The notes under the pieces were generated by a model. It worked only from the letters and a program-made list of their open reading frames with translations, had not been told where the DNA came from and did not search any database. DNA of 64,000 nt. Origin: Sipunculus nudus (taxonomy: Eukaryota; Annelida; Sipuncula; Golfingiida; Sipunculidae). Shown one piece after another: positions 37,101 through 48,370 of this stretch; positions within the stretch are counted from its first letter, which is position 1; every line of letters starts with the position of its first letter. The DNA lies in assembly GCA_026874595.1 (NCBI GenBank), contig CM049313.1, forward strand, positions 61,058,659 through 61,122,658. Direction: 5' to 3'. Position numbers and translations under genes: made by a program.

Positions 37101-38411
37101 GTAGATATTTAACTTAATTAATTCATTGAGTTATTAGTTTATAAACCTCATTTATTTTCATTTGTTATGAGTTATTTATGCTTACCGTGTCCTGTTCAGT
37201 TCTAATACATGGCGTCTTCACCATACACCAGGTGACCGGAAAGTCATCATACCTATCCCTGTCTCATACTCTAATTGTGTAATATTAATTTAAAAATAAT
37301 AATATAAAAATAAAAATTATTCGGGAATGAATCCGATGTCCGAATTTCATCTATCCGATTTCTATATGTTAATGAATGTAAAATTCAATAGAATTCAATA
37401 ACTACAGAGGCAACTTTATTATCAAAAGAACTGTTTGTTTACGCTCTTGTTTTGGCCAAGATGAAATCGTATTACTCATAGAAATTGACAATTATTTTGT
37501 TCATGAAATCAAGCTTCGGCCAAACCAAGCCGGGGGTTAATTTTTGTCACAATTTAATGTAAAGCTCTTCTGACCTATTGTGATGGGAATCAATCTCTCT
37601 CTCTCTGTCACTATCTCTCTCTCACTTACACACACAAACAAACACATCAACATGTAAGTCCTCTTGCAGCTTCCTCTTGTTAATAACTACAGGATAATGC
37701 AAGGTAAAACTACAAATTGCGTGGTAGTGGTATACTACCAAAGGTCCAATACAAAAGGTATAATTATGTGAATTACAACTCTGTTCATTATGCTTTAATC
37801 AAATATATCAGAGCATTATATAAACTGCTGTTTGATCAATAACGAGTTCTTTATTTGTGTGTACCTCGGTATGTCCCCATGCAAAGTTTAAACACAGGTT
37901 TATTCTTTTTATGTATGTTTTCCTCTTAAATATGTGCACCCACATACAGGACATTGTTATCTTTAATAATGTCTTATAAATGAATAAGACCTTTAAGTAT
38001 ATCCATTTGGTTTAGAGAGAACCATCTAATACACTGTCCCATGCAAACGCCTTGAAAAATTAAAATATAGGGATAACACACTTTAGAGGTAAATAATCTA
38101 TTTTATTACATAATGCAAACTGTAAAAGTAGCCAGATTTTCTGAGTCGTCATATCGATGTCAGACTCGTCATTACAACCAGCCTTCTTTTACGAAAAGAG
38201 TAAACTATGAGTAATATCACCCATCATAAGCCAAGTTCATTCAATAGGTCAAGGTCACTCCGGGGCTCCCACAGATCTTTGCACCCAGAAATAACAGAAA
38301 CCTATATCACTGATAACTGGTGATGGATGATTTTACTGCAACAGATCAGATTGCTATTACACTATAAAAAAAAGTCCCGATACACTTGTACCATGTATCG
38401 ATCACCACAGA
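34118..38411. other. Long region without a supported gene
   Basis: Frames at 34272-34617 on both strands and at 34724-35071 have no recognisable motif and overlap each other. A poly-G run sits at 36379-36392, and a (TC)n/(CA)n stretch at 37593-37650. The remainder is AT-rich, apparently single-copy sequence; I see no transposon ends. Confidence 0.3.
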
Positions 38412-38425
38412 CGCCAGAGGGCGCC
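38412..38425 (+). promoter_or_regulatory. CTCF-like motif
   Basis: CGCCAGAGGGCGCC resembles the CCASNAGRGGGCGC-type core bound by CTCF, which is conserved across bilaterians. It is a single site about 370 bases beyond the end of the secreted-protein gene. Binding is inferred. Confidence 0.2.
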
Positions 38426-38683
38426 ACATACAGGGATGACTAAGGCACTTGCGCAGAATCTGACTCCTGACACTCCTCTGAAAATAAAGAGAGAGAAAAA
38501 AAATGTATACTGCCATTGATAAACGAAATAAACTTAATCAATGCAATATAGTTTGTGATATGGTATTTGGAACATGACTTGTTTGAGTACTAGACATTCA
38601 GCTCAGGTACATGGGATGCCATACACGTGTATGTTTGAGAACCAGCGCACACTCATTACGTAGTGGTAACTTTATAGTTTTTC

Positions 38684-38689
38684 ATTTAA
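38684..38689 (-). terminator. Likely polyadenylation signal (ATTAAA) of the secreted-protein gene
   Basis: The minus strand reads ATTAAA about 110 bases after the stop codon at 38796-38798, with no closer AATAAA. Confidence 0.35.
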
Positions 38690-38795
38690 TCAGCTTCATC
38701 TGTTGTAAATTGCCATCTCTATTAAAGAGAGATAAAACAGGCGCCGTGTCAAGCTTTCATTTTTTAAAATGCCTGGAATGACTCGTATTCATTGG

Positions 38796-41153
38796 TCAAG
38801 AGCATTCGTCGAAGAATCTGGGACCAGTATACCAGCATCTGTGGGACCTTTTCCCTTGTGGAAAGAGTTTTTGATTGAAATAGGCCAGAGGAATGTATAG
38901 AGACCACTGCGTATAGGAGCCAGCTAAGACTGAATATGCACAGCTGTTGGTGTACGTACGTTCCCGAGGCAGCGGAAATCCAAAGTTTCTGTTCAAGTTT
39001 TGTGGTACAGATGAAACGGTGCGTTTATTGATAAGAGTTTATTAACAAAGCGCCCGGACAAATCTATGAATTTACCATTGTAAATTTCATATTAACATCT
39101 TATATTTTCCTAGAAGGTGTAATATGTAAATACCTATGTAGATATGTTCATAAAGTTTATTAATTTTTGTAAATTTGAGATCAACGCCATAATAGCGTTG
39201 GGTCACAATGTAGATATACTCACGCTTCCGTAGTATTTCCGGTTGGTGTTGTGGTTGCAGTACTGACACCGGCACCGGCACTGTTGCCGGAAGCTGGGCT
39301 TGAGCCTGTAGCACCTGCATTACCACCCCCTGCAGCACTTGTAGTAGTTTCAGCAGGAACGCCTGCTGTTGTTGATGCACCTTCAGATGTTCGCCATGTA
39401 ACTGTGTCAAATAAAAAATAATAATTTCCATATTTCAAACTGAATAGCCTACCATTACTACCATGTGTAATTGCTGCAACCGTTGTGCCTCCTTCACTTG
39501 TTCTCCATGCAAATATGGTTAACAGAAGAAACACTGGTGATATAGACAAAACTATAATTTTCATAATTGTGATAAATAGATAATATTAGAAGCAGGTTTT
39601 GGAACAAAGAAATGAATAAGACCTTCATGGTGTGTTGGACATTAAGTCTGTTAAATTGGGCTTTTACAGCCGAAGCTACTGGCTCAGCAGGCCGGGGCTT
39701 ATCCTGGTTTTTGTAGTGTGAAGCGACTTAGGCGTTAAACTCCTCCCGGATGGGAAGCTGGTCCATCGCCGGTTACCTTCACAGTATATACCTATTTCTA
39801 CTGCTGGGTGGAAAGAGACACACTTGCGGCTTGCACCTTGCCGTAGGGTCTTGGCACGGTGAGTGTCTGACCGGGCTACGAACTCACGACCTATCGATCA
39901 TGAGCCCGGCACCTTAATCATAACATCACCGGTCCCCGCCTGTAGAACATAGCAATACCCCAAATTTGTCAAACATTGTTTGATTTTATCTTCTTAAGAA
40001 AATGTCTAAGCGGCTAGAGCTCGAAATTGTAAGTTTCTATTGTCCCACATGCGGCGTATTTTCCTTTGTTCCAACTGTACGTTCAAACCTGCTTGCAACA
40101 CAGGGACATGATAAGTGACCATGCCAGTGAAGTTGCATGGCGACTTTCTTAATATGGCAAGGGACTGGTGCGTAGCCAAAAAACATGACACGCGTGACCT
40201 TCGATCAAGGGGGCGGGGCATGTGGGACAAATCAGTTATAGCCCAATGAAATGTAAAGCATGCCATGAGATTTGCTTGGCTTGTGTCAATCATGGCAGGC
40301 TCGCCTAAACGGCTCGCCATACCTTTAATTTTGTTGGCCTTATACTACTATGTATCATATATCTATACCCTTGTGACCAGATCCTAAATATGAAGTTGGA
40401 GACAGCTAGGGGACAGAGACGAGTGTTAATTTTCATACTGGGTAAACCAAGACAAGCATGAAAGGTAAAATCATTCACTATTCATACGCGAGAGCATACA
40501 TACAAAGTGGCTTCATGTGGATCACCTTTATCAAATATAAGTTAATTTGTATCATAAAGTCCGAGGATAAGAAGCAATCATATAACTGATCTCGCTGAAG
40601 GTATTCATGCAAAATTTATGCTATATCAACACCACTAAAAGCAATCAACACCACTAAAAGCAGAAATAATTTTCGCCGAAAAAAAATGAAGTGGATATAA
40701 ATTTTCCACGTGCAGTTTAAAATTACAATGAGATGTTACGTATTCAAGCAATTATAAAATCAACAACAATTTTATTTAAGAAACTATATATAAAGTTTAA
40801 CAAGAGTTTAATAAATTAAGGACAATAAAACATGCTTTTTATATAATTATCTAAAATGTTAATGGACCATTTTTACAAAGGTGTTTAGAACACTAATTTC
40901 TATAAATATAAATAAAAGAAAATCAAATTAGTACATTCGCCTCATAAAAAAGATTAACAAGAGTTTAGGATAAACAGAACAAAGATAATATGAATAAATC
41001 AAAGATTCGCAAGTATCTGAATAATAGGCGAATAATATTTATCCAAGTTATGAATTGATAAAATTTAATTACTTTGTTTAGTTTTATATAAAAAATGAAT
41101 GAACGATATATATTACCTGCCACAAGGACCAAAAACACCAGTAGGAACTTCAT
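38796..41153 (-). CDS. Small secreted Thr/Ala/Gly-rich protein, three exons, 135 aa
   Basis: Exon 1 (41153-41117) encodes the hydrophobic signal MKFLLVFLVLVA and ends GCAG|GTAATA in phase 1. Exon 2 (39401-39224) has acceptor TTGACACAG and donor GAAGC|GTGAGT. It encodes TWRTSEGAST followed by about 45 residues of T, A, G and S without cysteine, probably an O-glycosylated mucin-like stretch. Exon 3 (38988-38796) has acceptor TTGAACAG and supplies an aromatic C-terminal domain with three cysteines (NSCAYS, HRCWYTG, FDECS-stop). Phases fit: 1, then 2, totalling 408 nt with stop. I do not recognise the family; secreted matrix, mucus or immune effector roles are all possible. A weak TTTAAGTA lies about 80 bases upstream of the ATG. 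Splicing is inferred from sequence only. Confidence 0.7.
39462..39533 (-). CDS. Possible optional 72-nt exon, partial copy of exon 2
   Basis: Between exons 1 and 2, CACCAG|TG (acceptor before 39533) and CACATG|GTAGTA (donor at 39461) bound 72 bases that are open in the gene's frame and phase 1-1. Inclusion would add 24 residues without shifting the frame. It carries AWRTSEGGTT, a near copy of TWRTSEGAST at the start of exon 2, so it arose by local duplication. The AG is farther from the homologous block than in exon 2, so it may be a decayed pseudo-exon. Confidence 0.35.
39650..39940 (-). mobile_element. tRNA-derived SINE in intron 1
   Basis: Minus strand, 5' to 3': GGCGGGGACCGGTGATG, a tRNA-like A-box region (TGATTAAGGTGCC), a B-box-like GTGAGTTCGTAGCCC, then a conserved body (GCCAAGACCCTACGGCAAGG, CTTTCCACCCAGCAGTAGAA, CCGGGAGGAGTTTAACGCC). 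The order and wording match SINEs I know from molluscs (from memory). Higher GC than the surrounding intron. Confidence 0.75.
39946..40330. other. Intronic CpG/GC-box segment
   Basis: Contains GGGGGCGGGGC at about 40208-40218 and CCAATG at about 40243, within intron 1. The 104-codon minus-strand frame here has no domain I can support. It could be an alternative promoter or chance. Confidence 0.2.
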
Positions 41154-42235
41154 TTTACAGGTGTGGTGCGGTGTGATCTCCCAATGGACACTGAGTTCTG
41201 ATCTAGGCCGTTTGGACGACGTGAGTTCTACTTAAAGCAGTTTCTGTTTTGGTTGCGTTGCTTTAGCGACCAGGCTGTTTGCGTTGCTCTGAAGGTAAAC
41301 ACAGCGGTTGGCAAGGCATTTTTGCTAAATTCACGTGCCCTGGTTACCTGGCTATGTGTTGACATAACTGTCATGTCAATTAAAAGAGTAAATTTAATGA
41401 ATCACAAAAAGTATAAAGTAAAATAAGAGCCTTAGTAGTGTGTTGGCTCAGCCAGCACCTGGAAAGCGTTTAAACTTCCTCGTCTCCGAGTCGCGCAGAC
41501 GGTGAAATGGCGTCTGGTCTTGAAGGACAACGTAAGCAAACCCTACAATGACCCGCATTTAAAGACATGCAAAGTGATAGGCTGCCCTGACTGACGTGAA
41601 TTGATCATTGATTCCCGTATCTCAACGTGAAAGAAGCCTACAAGTCAAACAATTATTTTCACTTAACGAGACTAGACAAGCTTCTCCCAGGGGCTCCTGC
41701 CAGCCAGTGAAGCTCAAGAGCGAAAGTCAAGTAAAACGTTGCCATAGAACAATAAACTGTGGTTGACATCATATTCGCGAGGGTTCAATTTTCGCGTTTT
41801 TTAAATATATTTACAATATTCTATATATAGTATATCTATTAAATGAGTTATTTTGCGCACAAAACATTATCAATTTGACAAAACTGAGCATGGAAAACCT
41901 TAGGAATTGAGAAACTCTTGATTATTATTTGCAGGTAACTTGAAAGGCAGGGTATATTTCGCTGATCAGCGCGCTCATCAGCCGTCCGCAGTATAAAAAG
42001 CTGATAAGCTCGCTGATCAGCATATACCGGCGTATTAACACGTACTGTAAATGCAGTGTTATCTCTTGTTTTTGAAATAAAGTGAAAAGGAACATCTTGG
42101 TTTAAATATTCATCAATTTTGTGTAAAACAATTCAACTTCTAGGTCCCTAAACTTAAGCTAGGCCATGTCGGCACGCTGATCAGCACTTTTTTGGGTTAG
42201 ACAGAAACACAGAATATGCAGCATGTCAACATTAC

Positions 42236-42390
42236 GGGGGGGGGGGGGGGGGGGGGGTAGGAAAGTGAAAAAAATTGATAAAAGTTGCCATTACTTTAAA
42301 TGGCAATGCAACAGCCTCGATAAATCAACTAAACGTCTTAGCGTGATGGAAAATTTAAAGAAAATAAACCGGTACAGCCGGTACATTTTT

Positions 42391-42446
<56 letters not shown>

Positions 42447-42525
42447 GGACAATTCGATTTATTATGTCACGTCCATTCAAGAAAATCGTCCTTTACTAGC
42501 ATACACACACACACACACACATATA
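42236..42525. repeat. Poly-G run and (CT)n-(AT)n-(CA)n microsatellites
   Basis: About 21 G, then CT dinucleotides 42395-42423, AT to 42446, and a CA run at 42505-42520. Confidence 0.9.
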
Positions 42526-43707
42526 TATAAAGTAACAAGGAAAAAAAGCATATTAGACAATGAAAAATTTTATTGATTTCTATATTTACAGGATAGCTTG
42601 TAAAACGTTAAAATAGATTAATTAATATTGGTTAAGTGGTGGATTTTTAAAATTCAATCAAAAGGTGATCATTGCAGCATAAAATGGCGTTACTTAATAG
42701 CTAATGAGTAAATCAACATTAAATAATTGGCATTATGAAAGTAGATCACTGTAGGTTCAAGTTTTGGCATATTTTGTCGAGTTTATTTTATGTTTAAGAT
42801 AAAATAGATTTTTTTAAGGACTCAAGATATGTCCCGGAATTTGTTACGTATTTTTTATTAATAAAAATTGAAAATGGATTTCATGCATTAAAGGTCATTT
42901 CGTATAGCTAAATCCGTATATGTTTTCATTAATTAATGATATCCAATTCAAATTGCGTATCAGGATGAAATTCGCTGATTTATAATTCTTAAAATAAAAC
43001 TTAAACATTTTTCTTTTACATTATAGTATTCCTTCGTATTTGATTTATATTAATATAGCTAATGTGAGTTTTACCAACCATAATATTGATATTTTAATAA
43101 ACTTCTCTCCGGTAATTTTGAACAATTTGGAATATTTATTGATCTATCTAATTTATTCACAGAAATATGCCGGCGGTGAGAGCAAATTATATTTTTTTAG
43201 GTGTTTGAAGGAAGTTTATTTAAAGTTTGTTTTGTTTTAAAAAAATGTAAAATTTACAACTGGCTTTAAATAAACCCTGTCAAGCTGTCTTGAAGGCTAG
43301 AAAATCCTAATTAAGGTGATATATTGATAAAATATGTTTATACTATATCAGAGTCGAATGTACACACCATCAATGCATTAAAGTAGATTAACAATTCCAT
43401 ATAAAGAATAAAAATATCTCAAATTATAAAATTTAATATAGAAAATATTGTATACTGGGTGGTTTTGATTAATCTGATATATAGACCAACCAATACATTT
43501 GAAGTATTATACGTCAGTATTAATATAGTACATATAAATGTATATATTCATACGTTATATACATATATGATCTATATACATTATATATTTTTGAAAAGCT
43601 GCATTCTTATTAACACTGCTATGATGGTATACTATGGATTAAGGCAGGCTGTAAAATTATCCATAGTCATACGTTTACGGTGAATATTATAAATTTGTTG
43701 GATTTAA

Positions 43708-43972
43708 CCCTTTACTGTTTACATTTATTTTAGATTTCTGATAAATTCTGACACTATTTATATTTACACTAACAGCCATATCTTTTCAAGCTTTTTTGTA
43801 TCTTTATCAAATTTTCAACAGTTCCCAGTAAGAGGGTTTGCTAAAGATTATTGAAAATCATTGAAACTTAGAAATAATATGCAATATTTTTGTCCTGAAA
43901 GAATCTATACATATCATGCCATTCTAGTTGCCCATTTAGAGTGCTCTTTAGTGGCTTGTAAACAGTAAAGGG
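43708..43972. mobile_element. piggyBac-like MITE flanked by TTAA
   Basis: The ends CCCTTTACTGTTTACA and its exact reverse complement TGTAAACAGTAAAGGG form a perfect 16-base TIR. The element is directly flanked by TTAA on both sides (43704-43707, 43973-43976). TTAA target duplication and CCC-starting TIRs are the piggyBac hallmarks. Length 265 bp, no coding. Confidence 0.85.
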
Positions 43973-44400
43973 TTAAAAAACTTTTATCAGTTTGTTCACT
44001 TTCCTTTCATCAGTTATTTTGACCCGCTGCATTTTCAATGTTTCTTATTCCAAATAGTGCTGATCAGCGTGCAGACATGCATGTGAGCTCGACATGGCTT
44101 CACTATAGTATAGGGACCTTGTTTAAAGTTGATTTTTAATCAAGTTATTCTTTTTTATCATAAATGAAAAAAAGGCAATGCTGTATTTCCAGTGCGCGAG
44201 AATTACTAAAAACGCGGATATTTCTAATAAACCTTTACGCTGATCAGCGCGCATATCAGCGTTTTATACTGAAACAGCTGATCAGCGAAATATACCCTCC
44301 CTTTTATCTGCCAATTAAGATTAATTTTTCAATTCCTTAATTAGCATGAAGCTATGAAACAAGAAAAATCCGATATACCGTGCAAAATACATAATTTCAT

Positions 44401-47279
44401 ATGTTCCGGAGGCTGGTAACATAGGTATATATATGTGTGTGTTTGTGTGTGTGTGAATGTGTGTGTCAAGTGTAACATATATCAGATATCAAGTGTATAT
44501 CAGGTAATTATTTATTGGCCATCAATTAAATGTTGAGGATTAATTATTCTTGACACATTGAAAATTGGTCCAGTGTAGAATTTTCCTATTATGCTGTCAC
44601 AATCATAAATCTTTGCTCTCCCTGAGCACACTTAAGGTCTGTACATTTTCCACTTCTTGATGAATAGAGTATGTTTTAAAATATGTCCCCGCCTTTATTT
44701 AACGTATGTTTAGGCATCACTAACAACAATGTCACGCACCAGCTATCCCTCTGTTTGAACACACTCAGATTATCAAAGCGTAAGAGCGCAGACAAGCTTC
44801 CTCTTCAGACAGGTGCTTGAGATAAAAATGCAATTATCTTGACCCTTCGTATTTGGCCAAAGCTATTGGTAACCGAATAATATTTAAACATGAATCAAAC
44901 TAAAAAAACACACGTCACCTAAGGTCATATTGTGCATTTGAAGGGCATGATGAATGCGTCATTGTAAGAGATTATAAAACAGCGGGAGAACGGTACTTGG
45001 GGTACTTTAGAGAATCTTGAACTAGTCTATTAATTGGGAAGGGGATATATTGATGGAAGGTCTTAAGGTATTTAAGTGGAAATATGTGCAAGTTCAAGTA
45101 CATCTGCCATGCCCACCAGTGAACATGGCCTAGCGGGAGGCCCTTGGGGAAAGGCATTTGATTAATACATGAGACATTATGTAAGATTGTTCAGTTTCAC
45201 CAGCAAGATATTCAAACCACATAACTGCTTAATTATTAGAATTAAAGATCAAAGGTTTTTGTTTTTAATGGTGGAATCTTAACTGTCTTTAAAATAAGGA
45301 GTGGCTAAGTGTCGTATACCAATAGACCAAGAGCTCTATATGCCTAAACATGTCCCCAACCTCATCCTCTGTGAATGTGCTGGCAATATCATGCGTCATT
45401 CATATTTTCTTACTGTCTATACATCTTTTATTACTGTCTATAGGTTAGACAAGCATGCAAGTTATTATAGAAAGCTGGGTATTTTTCACTGTCTTTGTTG
45501 ATTTCGTTGAATAAACTTCAGGGCTAACATGATCCTATTTACATTTCATTTTAAATAGTATACTGTATAGTGCAAATGTTATGACTGTAAACATTGCGTC
45601 ACATCATGTAGGTGAGTCAAAAGCACGAAGAAGCTGTTGCTATAAACAGGCCGTTACTGTTTGCAGGGTCAACCTATGTCTTTTATGGAGGTTGATTATT
45701 TTCCGTAAATGTATATGTGTGAATTACACTTCAAGAATTGTTCAGAAAAAGAGCAAACCTACAATTAACGCCAGATGACCAATTAAACACAAAGTGGAAC
45801 ATAGAAGAATATTCAACAGACTTTTTTTTTCTAGAAAACCGGTTCAAACCGGTTCTATTTTAGAATCCGATGCAACAAATCTTGCAACACAATACAGCTT
45901 CATAATTATATATTTTTAGGGGTAAAGATATTGTTTACATAAATGTCACTGCTCTTAGCAGTCCACTTGGAAAGAAAGAAAAAACACTTTTTTACATATG
46001 GTGCTGTCACTGTGTTGAATACTTAATTCACCCGACACCTATATATAGCGGCCTTTTACTTTTGGAGAGGTGTCGCCATGTTTTAAGTTCTCACACTTTG
46101 AAAATTGGGTTCATCTCCATTGACTCGTGTATTGACAACTAGTCAAACTGACTAGGTTAGGTTACAACTACAACAGACATGGTGGCAGCTCTCTTAAACA
46201 CGTCCCGTGTATGTCTTCATGTAAAGTGAAGTAACGTAACAGTATCATGCTGATGCAACAGTTGCGTTTTTTACACGGATCAAAAGATTACCTTCAGGGA
46301 TTTAGAAAATTGCAGTACAAGTATTTCAGTTCAATAAATACTTTTTCACCCAAGGCTCTTTTTTTATTCTTCTCCTCCTTGAAATACACACACACATACA
46401 ATCACTTATCCTCTTCCAACATATTCATGTTATTGAGTGCAAAGAATCCTTATACGGGAAACCGGATGTGTGACACTGACATTTCCCGTAAATCCCCCCC
46501 CCCCCCCCATTCAAATTTAACAGAAATAGGAGAAATGACTAAAACGGTTATCCCACTTTCCTATATAGTAAGTGTACACGTAATGCTACAGACCGGGTAC
46601 CACATTTTAATAAAGTGCTCCCAAATTATGTTTATATTACCACAAAGTTCGAAATACTTGTTTTTGTTCACGAAAATGATGATTCATATTATATATATAT
46701 ATTTCTTTAAAGTTCGATATATTTAAAAGTAATGTCACAATGAATAAACGCGCCAACAAAAAAAGAGAAAAAAGGTACCTGCTAATGGGAATAAAAACAC
46801 CAGTATTGTTTATTCTGGCATCTATAGAAGCAGCTAAAATGTTTCAAATGAGTAAAATATACCTACCGTAAACTTGTATTTGAATATAAATGACATTCAT
46901 AGGCCACGCAGGCCTATCCACCTGTCCAGGTTACGGTTGAGCACCCATAAAGTCGATGGTTCTTGTGGTTCTCTGCAATACGGCTTGTGCACACTGGCAA
47001 TTTCGAAGTATGAACTTCACCAACGGCATTTCAATGTTCGCCGAGCGTTTTCAAACTTATGTACTCAGTTCCGGGGTATGTGGCCGTCTGCCTAGAGCAT
47101 CAAACAGTTGGAATCTACCACGGAGCCCTAATTAAAATAAAGCCGAACAATTTTTTTTAAAAGACATTACAGCCCCAGTGCTTTACCCAGTAAAGTATGA
47201 TATTGTAAAAAAAATAATTCAGGAAAGAGTTCTGGCCCGGTAAACTTGTTCGGACGTTATATATATGGACTAAAGTCTG
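44401..47279. other. Unannotated region
   Basis: A (GT)n stretch lies at 44430-44466, the small palindrome AACCGGTTCAAACCGGTT at 45838-45855 and a poly-C run at 46495-46509. Frames at 46247-46726 and 46874-47095 are without recognisable motifs. No gene is supported. Confidence 0.3.
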
Positions 47280-47456
47280 TTTGTCCGGATGGTTGTTTGT
47301 CTGTCTTTCCGTTTTTTTATACCTCTCCTTCAATCTGTCTGTCTGTCTCTCCTTCCTACCGTTTCTCTTTACTTCCGGTATTTATACTTCCGTCATTTTG
47401 ACCATCCTTCCGGTAAGTTCCGGATGTTTGTTTGTTTGTCTCTCCTTCCATTTGTT

Positions 47457-47495
<39 letters not shown>

Positions 47496-47732
47496 TGTTT
47501 GTCCATCCTACCGATTGTTTGTCTATCCTTCCGACTGGTTATATCTCCTTCTGGATATGTGTCTGTCTTTCCTTGCAGTTGTATGTCTGTCAATACTTCC
47601 GGCTGCTTGTCTGTTTGTCTATTTGTCCTTTTCGGCTGTTTTATATTGGTCCTTCCGGTTATTTGTCTGTTTGTCCTTCCAGGTTTTGCTTTTTTTTCTG
47701 TCGTTCTGGCTGTTTGTCTATCTGTCCTTCCA
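47280..47732 (+). repeat. CTTCCG / GTCTGTTTGTC minisatellite, left part (interrupted)
   Basis: Degenerate units of about 25-40 bases such as TTTGTCTGTCCTTCCGG, with a pure (TC)n core at 47458-47492. The long overlapping plus-strand frames here are repeat shadows. The array continues at 54353. Confidence 0.8.
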
Positions 47733-47749
47733 CACTCTAAAAACTGAGG

Positions 47750-48370
47750 ACATGTTTCATGTTTCTATTTAAAACACCTTTTTGTCCCATTTTTCGAAAC
47801 ATGTTTCCAGCATGTTTCATGACTCACAGATGTTTCAACTGCGAAAACATGTTTTTAATCCTCTTGAAACATGTTTATATATAAAACATGTTTCACACAC
47901 AGAGAAAATTTCATGGACAGTAAGATAAAACATGTCTCTGTGTTACATGTTTTTATATGAAATATGTCGCATATATGACATGTCTTAAGACATGTCTCAT
48001 TTTTCATAAAACATGTAACTGTTTGAAACGTTTGTTTAGCCTAAAACATGTAGTTGTCCCATTTTTCGAAACATGTTTTCTCCTAAGAAACATGTTTTAT
48101 ACTTAGAGTTAAACATGTCTCAGTGTTACATGTCTTTATATGAAATATGTCACATATAAGACATGTTTTAAGACATGTTTCACTTTCATAAAACATGTAA
48201 CTATTCAAAACGTCTGTTCAGCCTAAAACATGTATTTGTCCCATTTTTCGAAACGTGTTTTCCAAAGAAACATGTTTTAACTTAGAGTAAAACATGTCAC
48301 TGTGTTTCATGTTTTTATATGAAATATGTTTCAAAAGAAAGTTTCGTTTTCCTATAAAAAAATTACATTT
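47750..48370. repeat. AAACATGTTT subterminal field with 183-bp higher-order repeat
   Basis: GTCCCATTTTTCGAAAC occurs at about 47784, 48056 and 48239; the last two units are 183 bases apart and also share TTACATGT-TTTATATGAAATATGTC and AAACATGTAACT words. Confidence 0.75.

Larger units (their letters stand above)
41838..44400. mobile_element. Long-TIR foldback element with TGATCAGC palindromes
   Basis: A perfect 22-base inverted pair lies at 41949-41970 and 44277-44298 (AGGGTATATTTCGC then TGATCAGC). Homology continues outward (TTAGGAATTGA / TAAGGAATTGA; TATTTTGCGCAC / TATTTTGCACGG) and inward to 42190 and 44050 (GCCATGTCG, GCACGCTGATCAGCA), so the imperfect TIRs are about 350 bp. No transposase is seen. 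Interior: poly-G at 42236-42257, microsatellites at 42393-42525, and a piggyBac-like MITE. Class unknown. Confidence 0.65.

Noticed and set aside
40006-40320. 104-codon minus-strand frame in intron 1
   Set aside because: Lies next to a SINE, no recognisable domain, and an intronic gene is not otherwise supported.
46040-46080. TATA-like CCTATATATAG as a promoter
   Set aside because: It sits inside a GACACC...GGTGTC inverted pair with no exon downstream.
46247-46726. 159-codon plus-strand frame
   Set aside because: Contains a poly-C run read as prolines and Phe/Ser-rich AT sequence; no domain, splice context or repeat relation supports it.
47281-47772. 163- and 152-codon plus-strand frames, Ser/Leu/Cys-rich
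   Set aside because: Translation of the CTTCCG/TCTG minisatellite and (TC)n core; several frames are open at once.
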